A DNA stretch of 64,000 nucleotides from JANWXD01 sp037446115. Its GTDB lineage: Bacteria; Acidobacteriota; Terriglobia; Bryobacterales; Bryobacteraceae. The stretch is taken from positions 62,001 to 126,000 of the forward strand of contig JBBIJF010000005.1 of the NCBI GenBank assembly GCA_037446115.1, written 5' to 3'. The notes below the pieces were generated by a model that was not told where the DNA came from, did no database searches, and saw nothing but the letters and a program-made list of their open reading frames with translations. Made by a program: the position numbers and the translations under genes. Below, one piece after another: positions 1 through 8,797 of this stretch; within the stretch, counting starts at the first letter, position 1, and every line of letters begins with the position of its first letter.

Positions 1-1197
1 CCGCCATTCCCGCCAGGCCCGCAGTGCACAGAGCGCGGTGGCAAGTCCGAGGATGGTGCCGGAAGCCGCGATGGCGAAGGCCCAGTTATCCGCCTGGCTT
101 CCGAAGGAGGCGCGCTCGGGCGGGGGACCGCGGAGTCCGGCGGCGCGAGCCAGCAGGCCGCGCGCGACGGGGCCGGCTCGTGTCGTGCCCGCGTTGATCA
201 GAACCGCCGCCGCCAACCGGCGGCGCGGACTCACGACCACGGCCGTATTGGCCCCCCAGATGAATCCCGTGTGTTCCAGCACCAGATCGCCCTGGAGCCA
301 TTCGGCGTTGCGGTGCACATACCACCCCATTTGGTACGGAGCTCCGCGGCGACTGTCCAGCCATGTCCGAGCCGCCCCTGGCGGACCGAATTCGGGCACA
401 CCGCGGAGAAAGGCGGCCAGCCACCGGCCCACATCCTCGGCCGGCGATTTGACCAGCGACGAACCGTACCAGCCGGAAAAATTCTGCGAGGCCACACGGA
501 ACCGGCCCCAAGCCCGCTCGTGTTGCGCTGCCAGGCCCCACGCCTCTGCCTGGGCGACATCCAGAGTGGTGCGCCACATCCCAAGGGGCGCGAAGACGCT
601 TTCGCGCATGTAGGCGGCGAAAGGACGCCCGGAAACCCGCTCGACAAGCGCCGCAAGGACTACGTAGTTACTGTTGGCGTAGCGGAAGCGTTGGCCGGGT
701 CGGTAGCGGGGCTGAGCGGCGTGCAGTTGGCGAACCGCCAGCGCCAGATCTCCTTCGCCCGGCCGCCCGCAACAGGGAACCCGGTAGTCATCGGCTCGCA
801 GCAGTCCGCTGGTGTGTTCGAGCAAGTGGCGTACCGTGATGCGATCCGACTCGGCGTGGTCCACGCGGAACTCCGGCAGGTAGCGCCGGACGGGCTCATC
901 GAGCCGGAGCAGTCCCTCTTGTTCCAGCCGGGCTACGGCCAGGGCCGTGAGCGGCTTGCTGACCGAGGCGAGCTCAACCAAGGTGGCCGGAGTCATGGGT
1001 TCTCCGGTGGACAGGTCCCGTACGCCGTAGGCGCCGAGGAGGACCTCGGCCGGCTGCACGATGGCCGCCGCGAGCCCCGGCAAACGATTCAACTCCATCT
1101 CGGCGCGCAGGTAGTGGTCGAACGGCGCAGGAAGCGGCTGCGCGGCGCAAGGGACGAGGGCGAGCCAACCTGACAGAGCCAGGCGTGCAAAACGCAT
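1..1197 (-). CDS. Class C beta-lactamase-like serine hydrolase (partial, runs off left edge)
   Basis: Reading the minus strand from the ATG at 1197 gives 399 codons with no stop to base 1, so the N-terminus is complete and the C-terminus lies outside the window. Residues 1-19 look like a signal peptide ending CAAQ. The three class C beta-lactamase/DD-peptidase motifs are present: S78-V-S-K81, Y173-A-N175 and H309-T-G311. A hydrophobic stretch near residues 370-392 suggests a membrane anchor after the catalytic domain. The family comprises extracytoplasmic serine esterases and peptidases, and the substrate cannot be told from sequence. It is divergent from the DnaC-like gene, sharing a gap of about 68 bases. 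Fold confidence is high, specific function unknown. Confidence 0.88.
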   Translation of the reverse strand, partial: MRFARLALSGWLALVPCAAQPLPAPFDHYLRAEMELNRLPGLAAAIVQPAEVLLGAYGVRDLSTGEPMTPATLVELASVSKPLTALAVARLEQEGLLRLDEPVRRYLPEFRVDHAESDRITVRHLLEHTSGLLRADDYRVPCCGRPGEGDLALAVRQLHAAQPRYRPGQRFRYANSNYVVLAALVERVSGRPFAAYMRESVFAPLGMWRTTLDVAQAEAWGLAAQHERAWGRFRVASQNFSGWYGSSLVKSPAEDVGRWLAAFLRGVPEFGPPGAARTWLDSRRGAPYQMGWYVHRNAEWLQGDLVLEHTGFIWGANTAVVVSPRRRLAAAVLINAGTTRAGPVARGLLARAAGLRGPPPERASFGSQADNWAFAIAASGTILGLATALCALRAWREWR

Positions 1198-1265
1198 CCT
1201 CTCCTCCGGCCCCATCCTACTTCACCGTCGCGGGCGCCGACAGGCTGGCGGATAATGGAGTCACC

Positions 1266-2024
1266 ATGGCGGAGTCCGTGTGTCCTCACTGCGGCGGCAG
1301 CGGGTGGGTGGTGGTCGAGCGGGAAGGCCTGTCCGGCGCCGAGCGGTGCGAATGCACGCTGGCGGACCGCCCGGCGCGTCTGGAGGAGCGCGCCGGCATT
1401 CCGCCCCTGTACCGCAACGCGTCCTTCGACAATTTTCTGCTGCCTGTGGATGACCCGGCCGCTCACCGGGCGCTGGCAAACGTGCTGCTGACCGTGCGCA
1501 CCTACGTGCGCCAGTTTCCGGCGACGGACAAACCAGGCCTGCTGTTCATCGGAGACCCGGGCACCGGAAAGACCCACTTAGCCGTGGCCGCCTTACGGAT
1601 GCTGCTGGCCCGGGGCTTCGAAGGGCTGTTTTTCGACTACCAGAACCTGCTCGACCGCATCCGCGCCAGCTACGATCCGACCTCCGGCGCCACGGACCGC
1701 GAGGCCTACCGCAGCGCGCTCGAAGCCGAGATCCTGCTGCTCGACGATTTGGGCGCCCACCGGGTCACCGACTGGGTGGAGGACACGGTGACCTCGATCA
1801 TCACCTACCGCTGCAACCATCGCAAGCCGCTGATTGCGACCACAAACCTCCGGGATCCTGACGCGGGCGATCCCCCGATCCCTGCCGGTCTGGCCGGCGA
1901 GCTTTCCAGCCGCCACTTGCTTGCGGAGCGCATCGGCTCGCGGGCCCGCTCGCGGCTGTTCGAGATGTGCAAAGTCATACGCATGCCGGTGAGCGACGAC
2001 TACCGCCTGCGGAAGGCCCGTTAG
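1266..2024 (+). CDS. DnaC-like ATP-binding protein with N-terminal zinc finger
   Basis: 252 residues from the ATG at 1266. The frame is open to 1185, but that extension would run into the divergent hydrolase leader and lacks conserved sequence. Residues 6-30 carry Cys6, Cys9, Cys28 and Cys30 (CPHC...CEC), a likely zinc ribbon. An AAA+ core follows, with Walker A GDPGTGKTH at 96-104 and Walker B ILLLDDLG ending near residue 163. DnaC/DnaI/IstB-type proteins load replicative helicase or assist transposition. The zinc finger plus lone chromosomal context, with no transposase beside it, fits a DnaC/DnaI-like helicase-loader relative better than IstB. A role in replication is inferred from family only. 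Confidence 0.85.
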   Translation: MAESVCPHCGGSGWVVVEREGLSGAERCECTLADRPARLEERAGIPPLYRNASFDNFLLPVDDPAAHRALANVLLTVRTYVRQFPATDKPGLLFIGDPGTGKTHLAVAALRMLLARGFEGLFFDYQNLLDRIRASYDPTSGATDREAYRSALEAEILLLDDLGAHRVTDWVEDTVTSIITYRCNHRKPLIATTNLRDPDAGDPPIPAGLAGELSSRHLLAERIGSRARSRLFEMCKVIRMPVSDDYRLRKAR

Positions 2025-2035
2025 CAGCAATCACC

Positions 2036-2057
2036 CGGGGAGTCTGAAGCTTCCCCG
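2036..2057 (+). terminator. Candidate terminator hairpin after the DnaC-like gene
   Basis: CGGGGA (2036-2041) is the exact reverse complement of TCCCCG (2052-2057), giving a 6-bp GC-rich stem with a possible inner G-U pair and a loop of about 8-10 bases, 12 bases after the stop codon at 2024. No T-run follows, so this is a weak intrinsic-terminator call. Confidence 0.3.
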
Positions 2058-2146
2058 CCCCGTTCACCGACCGGCGCGCCGCGGGAAACGGCGCGGCTGC
2101 AAGCGCGCGCCCCCCGCCGTGTTTTGCGCCGCGCTATGCTGGCGCT

Positions 2147-3088
2147 ATGACGCGGCGGCAGGTGCTGTTGTCGTTCCCGGCCCTGGCTCTGGGGGCCAAG
2201 CTCAACCACAAGCAGCGGGTGGACCGGGCGCTCCAAGGACTGGAAGTGGACCGGCCGCCGTTCAGTTTCTGGTACCACTTCGGGCTGGAAAAGTACCCCG
2301 GAGAACGCCACGCCCGGGCCACGCTGGACTTCCACCGGAAATTCGGGACGGATCTGGTCAAGGTCATGTCCGATTATCCGTTCCCGCGCCGCGCGCAGCC
2401 CTGGTACGCACTCCGGCCCGAGGAGAATCCCTTTCCGGAGCAGATCCGCGCGCTGGAGATGATCCGCGAGGGCCTGGCGGGCTCGGCGTATTTCATCGAG
2501 ACGATTTTCAACCCGTGGAATGTGGCCGAGAAGCTGTCGTCGCGGGAAGAAGTTTTGCGGCTCAAGTCCGAAAAGCCGCAGGCGTTGCTGGACGCTCTGG
2601 AAGGGATCGCGCGCTCGGAAGCCAGTCACGCGCGGCGTGCGGTTGCCGCCGGCGCCGCCGGAATCTTCCTGGCCATCGCGAACGCGGATGCGTCGGTTCT
2701 GACGGAGGCCGAGTACGCGCGTTTCAGTGAGCCGTTCGACAAGATGATTCTGGAAGCCGTGAAGGATGCGCCGCTGAACACGCTGCATCTGCACGGGTCC
2801 AAGGTCTACCTGCACCGTTTCTACCGCGGGTGGCCCGCCACGGTGTTTCACTACTCGACGCACGCGACCGGGGTGCCCATCGCCGAAGTGCGGCGCCAGT
2901 ACCCAGGGGTCATCATGGGCGGTCTCGACGAGACCAACTTCCGCAAGCTGACCGAGGCTGAGTTGCGGGAGCAGTGGCGCGCCGCCGCCAAGGCCGCAGG
3001 TCCCCGCTTCATTCTGGCCCCCGGCTGTTCGGTTCCCAACGACACGACGGACGAGGAGCTGATGCGCCTGGTGCGCATCCTGGGTTAG
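2147..3088 (+). CDS. Uroporphyrinogen decarboxylase (URO-D/MtaA) family protein with Tat-like leader
   Basis: 313 residues. The body from about residue 18 begins LNHKQRVDRAL, the usual start of URO-D/MtaA-type proteins. The C-terminal APGCSVPNDTT (near residue 295) is a recognisable motif of the methyltransferase-like branch rather than of heme-pathway HemE. The first 17 residues (TRRQVLL followed by a short apolar stretch) resemble a twin-arginine export signal, unusual for a family normally cytoplasmic. It is smaller than canonical HemE (about 350 residues). The secreted amidohydrolase follows after 12 bases on the same strand, so co-transcription is likely. Fold is well supported; substrate and export are inference. 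Confidence 0.8.
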   Translation: MTRRQVLLSFPALALGAKLNHKQRVDRALQGLEVDRPPFSFWYHFGLEKYPGERHARATLDFHRKFGTDLVKVMSDYPFPRRAQPWYALRPEENPFPEQIRALEMIREGLAGSAYFIETIFNPWNVAEKLSSREEVLRLKSEKPQALLDALEGIARSEASHARRAVAAGAAGIFLAIANADASVLTEAEYARFSEPFDKMILEAVKDAPLNTLHLHGSKVYLHRFYRGWPATVFHYSTHATGVPIAEVRRQYPGVIMGGLDETNFRKLTEAELREQWRAAAKAAGPRFILAPGCSVPNDTTDEELMRLVRILG

Positions 3089-3100
3089 TCTGTAGGTCTC

Positions 3101-4393
3101 ATGCTGGCAATTGCGGTCGTGTTTGCACTCTGCGCCGGCCCTCTGGCGGCGCAGCCTGTGGTTCTCCGGGCCGCCCGGCTTTTTGATGGGAAGTCGGCGA
3201 GCCTGCAACAGCCCGGCGTGGTCGTGGTGTCGGGTTCGCGGATCGAAGCCGCCGGGCCTCAAAGCGCGATTCCTCCCAACGCCACCATCGTTGAGCTGGG
3301 GGATGCGACGCTGCTGCCGGGGTTCATGGACGCGCACACGCATCTGAGCGGCGAGGGCTCCGACGACGCCCTGCGAGACCGGGTGGAGCGGCTCGAGCGA
3401 ACCCCCGCCGAGCAGGCGCTCGTGGCCTCGGTCCATGCCCGCAAGACGCTGATGGCAGGGTTTACGACGGTGCGGGATCTCGGCTCCAACGATTTCGTGG
3501 ACGTGGCCCTGCGCAACGCGATTCAGCGCGGCGCGATCGCCGGCCCGCGAATGCTCGTGGCCGTGCGCGGCATTGGGAGCACGGGGGGACACTGCGATCC
3601 GACCAACGCAGTGCGTTTCGGTTTGCTCCAGCCGGGCGCGGAGCAGTTCACGGTGGCCAACGGACCCGATGCGGTGCGCGCCGCCGTGCGGTGGGTGGTC
3701 AAGCACGGCGCCGACGTCATCAAGACCTGTGCGACGGGCGGCGTGATGTCGCTGAACGACGACGTGGACTCGCCGCAGCTCACGCAGGCCGAACTGGAGG
3801 CGCTGGTGGACCAGGCGCACACCATGCGCCGCAAGGCGGCCGCTCACGCCCACGGGGCGGAGGGCGCCAAGCGGGCCATCCGCGCGGGCATTGACTCGAT
3901 CGAGCACGGCTCCTTTCTGGACGACGAAGCGCTCGCAATGATGGTCCGGCGGGGCACGTTCTACGTGCCGACGCTGATGGCCGCTCAGGGACTGCGGGAG
4001 CGGCTGGAGCGGGGCGCGCGGCTGGATCCGCGCCAGGAGCGCAAGGCTCGCCAGGCACTCGATGCCCTTGACGTGACCGTGCGCAAGGCCATCCGCATGG
4101 GGGTGCGGATCGCGTTTGGCACCGACGCGGCGGTATACCCTCACGGGCGCAATGGGGAGGAATTTGCGCAGCTGGTTGCGCGGGGACTCGCCCCGCTGGA
4201 TGCTTTGAAGGCGGCCACCAGCGTCAATGCCGAGCTGTTCGGCCTCTCGGACCGACTGGGCACGCTCGAGGCGGGCAAGCTCGCTGACATTGTGGCCGTT
4301 CCCGGAGACCCGACCCGCGACATCCGCCTCACCGAGAAGGTGTTTTTCGTGATGAAGGAAGGCGTGATCTACCGCCACGACCGCCAGCGCTAG
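3101..4393 (+). CDS. Secreted metal-dependent amidohydrolase (imidazolonepropionase/prolidase-like)
   Basis: 430 residues with a signal peptide (about 1-18, ending PLAAQ). Amidohydrolase-superfamily metal ligands are visible in order: H79-T-H81, Lys208 in VIKTCATGG (the carboxylated-lysine position), His249/His251 in AAHAHG, His269 in IEHGS and Asp342 in FGTDAA. This ligand set fits the Xaa-Pro dipeptidase/imidazolonepropionase-like branch, which in acidobacteria is often exported and may cleave amides or dipeptides. It lies 12 bases after the UroD-like gene and probably shares its transcript. The true substrate is not known. Confidence 0.85.
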   Translation: MLAIAVVFALCAGPLAAQPVVLRAARLFDGKSASLQQPGVVVVSGSRIEAAGPQSAIPPNATIVELGDATLLPGFMDAHTHLSGEGSDDALRDRVERLERTPAEQALVASVHARKTLMAGFTTVRDLGSNDFVDVALRNAIQRGAIAGPRMLVAVRGIGSTGGHCDPTNAVRFGLLQPGAEQFTVANGPDAVRAAVRWVVKHGADVIKTCATGGVMSLNDDVDSPQLTQAELEALVDQAHTMRRKAAAHAHGAEGAKRAIRAGIDSIEHGSFLDDEALAMMVRRGTFYVPTLMAAQGLRERLERGARLDPRQERKARQALDALDVTVRKAIRMGVRIAFGTDAAVYPHGRNGEEFAQLVARGLAPLDALKAATSVNAELFGLSDRLGTLEAGKLADIVAVPGDPTRDIRLTEKVFFVMKEGVIYRHDRQR

Positions 4394-4420
4394 CAGGCGG
4401 GTCTGCTTCCGGCAAAAATT

Positions 4421-4521
4421 CAGCTTGCAGTTGAAACGTCAGGGGCGGGCACCGTCACTAAACAAATGTAGATGCAAGCTGGGAGACGGTGCATGACCCA
4501 CCTCACACCAAACCCCTGACG
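4421..4521 (+). promoter_or_regulatory. Structured RNA-like element, three perfect inverted repeats forming a pseudoknot or switch
   Basis: The 333-base gap 4394-4726 precedes the HD-GYP gene. It holds three perfect complementary arm pairs: CAGCTTGCA (4421-4429) with TGCAAGCTG (4473-4481); CGTCAGGGG (4437-4445) with CCCCTGACG (4513-4521); GCACCGTC (4449-4456) with GACGGTGC (4485-4492). The second and third pairs nest. The first crosses both, so they form either a pseudoknot or two mutually exclusive folds. It could be a riboswitch-like leader or a small RNA; I could not match it to a known class. The rest of the gap (4522-4726) holds no further convincing element; a TTGACA at 4642-4647 lacks a good -10 partner. 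Confidence 0.5.
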
Positions 4522-4726
4522 ACCCGCCAACCACCCTCGAACTTCCCCATTGCACTCGCAGAACTTGGATGCGCCGCCTCCCCACCCCTGCGGGTATCTG
4601 GCGACGCAACGACACGGGCGCCGGTGAGGCAACAAACTGATTTGACAAGAGAAATCCACTGAGCCTCGAGCGGAACGAAACAGCTGGCCGATTTCTGCCG
4701 ATAGAAGACTCCGAGGGTTTGAAAGC

Positions 4727-5863
4727 GTGAACCGCAGCAGGAACGGCCGGCAAGCGGGCTGGTCGAGCATTCTCGTGGGCGACGCTGCGTCTGCGACGCT
4801 CTCCGACTTGCTGGCTCCGGAGCCTTATTACGCGGAAAGCTCGGGCAGCCCGACGGTGCTGATCCTGGACGGCTCCGAGGTGAACCAGAGGGTGCTGCGG
4901 GGCGTACTGAAATCCGAGCCCTACCGGGTTCTGCAAGCCAGCCGCCCGTCGGAGGCGTTCCAGATCCTCGAGCGCGAGAACGTGGATCTGATTGTGCTGG
5001 ACCTGATGCTTCCGGAGATGAGCGGAGCCGAGTTCTGCCGGATCCTCAAATCCGACCGGAAAACCCAGCTCATCCCGGTCCTGATGCTGACGAGCGTGCA
5101 AGGGGTCGAAAACGAGATCAACGGTATAGCCTCCGGAGCGGACGAGTTTCTCACCAAGCCGCTGAACGCCGCCGTGGTGCGCACGCGGATCCGGGCTCTG
5201 CTGCGGTTGCGGGCGGCGATCAACTCGCTCGAGGAGGCCGAAACGATCCTGTTCGCGCTGGCCCGCGCCGTCGAGCACCGCGACCGCTATACGGCAGGTC
5301 ACTGCGAGCGGCTGGCGTTTTACAGCGTGGCGCTGGGGCTACGGCTCGGGTTGAGCCGGACCGATCTGCTGGCGCTGCACCGTGGCGGCTATCTGCACGA
5401 CATCGGAAAGATTTCCGTGCCGGATTCGATTCTCTACAAGAACGGCCCGCTCAGCGAGGACGAGTGGGTGATCATGAAGCGCCACACGATCAAGGGCGAG
5501 GAAATCTGCCGGCCGATGAAGTCACTGGCTTCGGTGCTTCCGATCATTCGCAGCCACCACGAGCGGTGGGACGGCTCCGGCTACCCGGACGGACTCTGCG
5601 GCGAGCGCATTCCTCTTACGGCCCGCATCCTGCAAATTGCCGACATCTTCGATGCCCTGACGACGGAGCGGCCTTACAAGCCGGCCTTCAGTCCGGAAGA
5701 ATCCGTTGAGATCCTCCGCCAGGAAGCCGAGCGCGGCTGGCGGGACCCGGAACTTGTGCAAGCCTTTGCTGACGTGGTCCGCCAGAGCATGGCGCCCTGC
5801 GCCGGGATGTGGCCTCAGCTCGAAGCGCTTCAGAGCTTCGAATCTCAGTCCCGGGCCGGGTGA
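4727..5863 (+). CDS. HD-GYP domain response regulator (cyclic-di-GMP phosphodiesterase)
   Basis: 378 residues from a GTG start at 4727. A receiver domain occupies about residues 42-160, with Asp48 in the acidic pocket, phospho-acceptor Asp92 (LIVLDLMLP), Thr122 and Lys144. It is followed by an HD-GYP domain at about 175-350 with H183, H224-D225 (LHDIGK) and the signature HHERWDGSGYP at 277-287. HD-GYP proteins of this RpfG layout hydrolyse cyclic-di-GMP when phosphorylated by a partner kinase, none of which is adjacent. The first 40 residues are an unconserved extension. The long leader with the structured element at 4421-4521 suggests RNA-level control. Catalytic residues all appear intact. 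Confidence 0.93.
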   Translation: MNRSRNGRQAGWSSILVGDAASATLSDLLAPEPYYAESSGSPTVLILDGSEVNQRVLRGVLKSEPYRVLQASRPSEAFQILERENVDLIVLDLMLPEMSGAEFCRILKSDRKTQLIPVLMLTSVQGVENEINGIASGADEFLTKPLNAAVVRTRIRALLRLRAAINSLEEAETILFALARAVEHRDRYTAGHCERLAFYSVALGLRLGLSRTDLLALHRGGYLHDIGKISVPDSILYKNGPLSEDEWVIMKRHTIKGEEICRPMKSLASVLPIIRSHHERWDGSGYPDGLCGERIPLTARILQIADIFDALTTERPYKPAFSPEESVEILRQEAERGWRDPELVQAFADVVRQSMAPCAGMWPQLEALQSFESQSRAG

Positions 5864-5890
5864 CACGGGCCCGGCACATCCTGAGGCGCT

Positions 5891-8602
5891 TCAGTCGGAC
5901 GGCATCGGGCGCGCATGCGCCGGGCCGCGGAACACGGCGTTCAGAAAGAGAACGTTCATACCGTCCAGGTAGGCGCGATAGTTCGGATCGGCGGTGAAAC
6001 CGATGATCACCCCGCGCCCTTCCGGCTGCGCGATGACCAGAGGTTTGTAAGCGAGCTGCTTTCGTGTCTCCTCCCACAGATACCCGCTGACGAGCAGCCG
6101 CTGGGGCCCTTCGAAGAGGGCGACGTTGACGCCTTTGTCGAGTTTGATCGGCGTGAAGATCGTGCGGCCGTCCAGCAAGGCGTTCACGGTGGCGGGGGCC
6201 CCTGCCGCCAGCCAGTGATCCGGGTCGGTGCGGGCGCGCACGAGAACTCCGAGAGCCGGATCCGGCAATTCGCTGTCGGGCTGGATGGCGCGCTCGTAAT
6301 CTTCCTCGGTGGCCAGCAGCTTGCCCGGGACGCGGCGTTCCGGGGGCTCGCCCGTCCGCGATTCCCTTTCGGCGGTGGGCCGTGCCGGTTGGGTCTCCTG
6401 CGCCGGGCGCGGCCGGTCTTCCTGCGAGACGGCCAGCAGTCCCACGCGCGGATCCGCCAGATAGGAAACGGCGCCGGCGATGCCGATGAGGGTGCCGCCG
6501 GCGCTGACCCAGTCCTTGAGGCGGCGCGGCGCCTCGGGCCCGAGCACCGAGGCATAGGAACCCGGTCCCTGGCCCGGGAGGATGAGTACGTCGAAGTTGC
6601 GCAAATCGGCGGAGGCAAGCTGGCGCGTGCGAATCGGCGTGACGGGGTAGTGGTACTGGCGCTCGAGGACGAAGCGCGCCCAGCCGGCCGAATAGGCCGA
6701 AGTCGGCGTGTCCCAGGCCAGGGCGACGGAGGGCCTGGGAACGTGAACGACGCGGCTGCTGCCGAAGTTGACCCCCTGGTCAACCCATCCTGTGTCGGTT
6801 GCGTGGATGTCGGCGCCGGAGGCGACGGCGATCTTCTCGAGGCGGGCTCTCAGATCCGGGGGATTATCCGCGAGCAGGAAGATCAAGGTGCCGGCAGGGT
6901 ATTGCCGCCCGCCCTGCGTGAAGGCTTTATCCGCGCTGCGCACACGGAGCCCCTGGCGCAACGCGGCGGTCAGCACGCGTCCGGCTGCCAGAGTGCCCCA
7001 CGGAACCAGGTAGGCCACGCCGGCCTTCTCTGCCTGGACCCGTCCCGGCGGGGGCGCCGCAAACGGTTCGAAGCTGCCTGAGGAAGCTTCGGCGGCGGCC
7101 ACCGCCTCGATGTTGAACATGGCCGGCAGTGACCATGCCGTCACGTCGTAGACCTCGTCGGGCAGGCGTTTCCTGCGGCGGCGCTCCTGTTCCTGCACAA
7201 ACGCCTCGTCCATGGGGACCTGAGGATCGAGTAAGGTGCGGATGAGCCGCTTGGAAGGCTGTGCCAGGGAAATCACGTAGCTGCCGGCCGGATATTCCAC
7301 GCTGGCGTTGCGGAAGGGAGCAGTGGCGCGGCGGACCTCGACACCCTGCTCGGCGAGCAGCATGGCGAGCTTGTCGACAGCCGCAACGTCGCCCCTGCGG
7401 GGAAGAATGTACTCGCGCGGTGATTCCCGGGCGCCTTCTTCGACGGCCGAGCGGCGGTACCGGTAAAACTCCTCGAGGAGCTTTTCGCGGTTGCGGGCAG
7501 CGGTTTCCGCGGTGGAAATCGAGGAGACGAAGTGGTGGCGGATCGCGTCGCGAAAATGGAGCACGGTCTCGTCGGTGCGCCGGATGCGCAGCCCGCGAGT
7601 GGAAGCCTGCTCGTAGGTCATGGCGATGGCGCCATAGTAGGAAGGCCAGCTGGCGCCGTAGCCGGGATAGAACGCGTCGTAGACCTCGCGCGTGAAATAG
7701 AGAAACCCGAAGCGGTCGAACCAGCGCGCGTTGTTTCGGCCGAACCAATCCAGGATCTCCCGCTGCTGCCGGGTCAGGTGGGGATTGTAAGGCACGGCTT
7801 CGGGGGCGAAATAGTAGGTCGTCTCCGAGCCCATTTCGTGCAGGTCCACAAAAACCAGGGGCAACCACTCGCGGAGGGCCTTGACCCGGCCGCGGGTCTC
7901 CGGCTGGGTGAGGGCGAACCAGTCGCGGTTCAAATCAAAGTGATAGTGGTTGGTGCGGCCGCCCGGCCAGTTTTCGTTGTGCTCGGCGGCAAGGGGGCTG
8001 GCGTCCGGCTCCAGGCCCTCGGCCTGCTCAAAGTGGTGCACGAAGCGGTCGCGGCCGTCCGGGTTCTGACAGGGATCGATGAAGACCAGGGTCTGCGCCA
8101 GGATTTCGGAGACCATCTTGTCGTTCCGGGATGCGAGCAGATGATAGGCCGCAAGCAGCGCGGCCTCGGGCGAGGAGATCTCGTTGCCGTGGACGCCGTA
8201 CGCAAGCCAGACCAGGGCCGGCAGCGAACGGATGAGGTTGCGCGCTTCCGGTTCCGGCGTTTTGCGCGGGTCGGCCAGCCGCTGGATGCCGGCCCGAATC
8301 TCGTCGAGCCGGCGGAGGTTCTGAGGTGAACCGAGGACGGCGTAGACGAGGCGGCGCCCTTGCCAGCTCCGCGCGTAGTCGAAGATGCGGAGGCGGTCCG
8401 GCGCGGCGGCGGCCAGCGCGTCCAGGTACTTCAGCAGGTTGGCGTGCGGCGAGATCCGTTCTCCGGGGGCGTAGCCCAGGACTTTCTCGAACGTGGGGAC
8501 GGCCGGGTCGTAGACGGCCCCGGGCCAGAACTCGAAACGGGTCTGTGCGCGCAAAGCGCCGACCGCACAGAGCAACAGGCAGGCCGGAAGGGCGTTACGC
8601 AT
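5891..8602 (-). CDS. Secreted M14 family zinc carboxypeptidase
   Basis: 903 residues with a signal peptide (about 1-20, ending LRAQ). The M14 domain spans roughly residues 40-370: zinc ligands H138-G-N-E141 and His255 (VDLHEMG), substrate-side motifs NPDG at 180-183 and DLNRDW at 223-228, and the probable catalytic Glu331 in MTYEQAS. About 500 further residues form a C-terminal region that looks like a glutamine-amidotransferase-like/accessory fold, as in other large acidobacterial and Bacteroidetes M14 proteins. Probable role is digestion of exogenous peptides outside the cytoplasm. It converges on the HD-GYP gene with a 27-base gap. Confidence 0.9.
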   Translation of the reverse strand: MRNALPACLLLCAVGALRAQTRFEFWPGAVYDPAVPTFEKVLGYAPGERISPHANLLKYLDALAAAAPDRLRIFDYARSWQGRRLVYAVLGSPQNLRRLDEIRAGIQRLADPRKTPEPEARNLIRSLPALVWLAYGVHGNEISSPEAALLAAYHLLASRNDKMVSEILAQTLVFIDPCQNPDGRDRFVHHFEQAEGLEPDASPLAAEHNENWPGGRTNHYHFDLNRDWFALTQPETRGRVKALREWLPLVFVDLHEMGSETTYYFAPEAVPYNPHLTRQQREILDWFGRNNARWFDRFGFLYFTREVYDAFYPGYGASWPSYYGAIAMTYEQASTRGLRIRRTDETVLHFRDAIRHHFVSSISTAETAARNREKLLEEFYRYRRSAVEEGARESPREYILPRRGDVAAVDKLAMLLAEQGVEVRRATAPFRNASVEYPAGSYVISLAQPSKRLIRTLLDPQVPMDEAFVQEQERRRRKRLPDEVYDVTAWSLPAMFNIEAVAAAEASSGSFEPFAAPPPGRVQAEKAGVAYLVPWGTLAAGRVLTAALRQGLRVRSADKAFTQGGRQYPAGTLIFLLADNPPDLRARLEKIAVASGADIHATDTGWVDQGVNFGSSRVVHVPRPSVALAWDTPTSAYSAGWARFVLERQYHYPVTPIRTRQLASADLRNFDVLILPGQGPGSYASVLGPEAPRRLKDWVSAGGTLIGIAGAVSYLADPRVGLLAVSQEDRPRPAQETQPARPTAERESRTGEPPERRVPGKLLATEEDYERAIQPDSELPDPALGVLVRARTDPDHWLAAGAPATVNALLDGRTIFTPIKLDKGVNVALFEGPQRLLVSGYLWEETRKQLAYKPLVIAQPEGRGVIIGFTADPNYRAYLDGMNVLFLNAVFRGPAHARPMPSD

Positions 8603-8689
8603 AGCTTCCCAGCTTACAGCGGCGGAGAGGGGCGCAGCGGCGGGCTAATACAGGTAAAAAGACCTGAATAACTTCTGTGATTTGCACAT

Positions 8690-8719
8690 TTGACATTTTC
8701 TGTGACGCGAAAATATACT
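8690..8719 (+). promoter_or_regulatory. Sigma70-like promoter of the respiratory operon
   Basis: Perfect -35 TTGACA at 8690-8695, an 18-base spacer, then TATACT (one mismatch to TATAAT) at 8714-8719. It lies 79 bases upstream of the first cytochrome gene, inside an AT-rich stretch that stands out in this GC-rich window. It is the best promoter I see here and probably drives the whole operon to about 20.8 kb. Confidence 0.65.
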
Positions 8720-8797
8720 ACCTTTTTCCTCCCCTCCACAACCCGTGGACACGCTGGTCATGAGCGGGGGGAGACCGTTTGCGCATAGCGCGTTCCC

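Noticed and set aside
2021..4378. 785-codon open frame on the minus strand
   Set aside because: It lies opposite the UroD-like and amidohydrolase genes, which have clear motifs. Composition (His/Arg/Gln rich) is that of a GC-rich antisense shadow.
4614..4726. TTGACA at 4642-4647 as a promoter for the HD-GYP gene
   Set aside because: No acceptable -10 hexamer at 16-18 bases downstream, so I did not call it.
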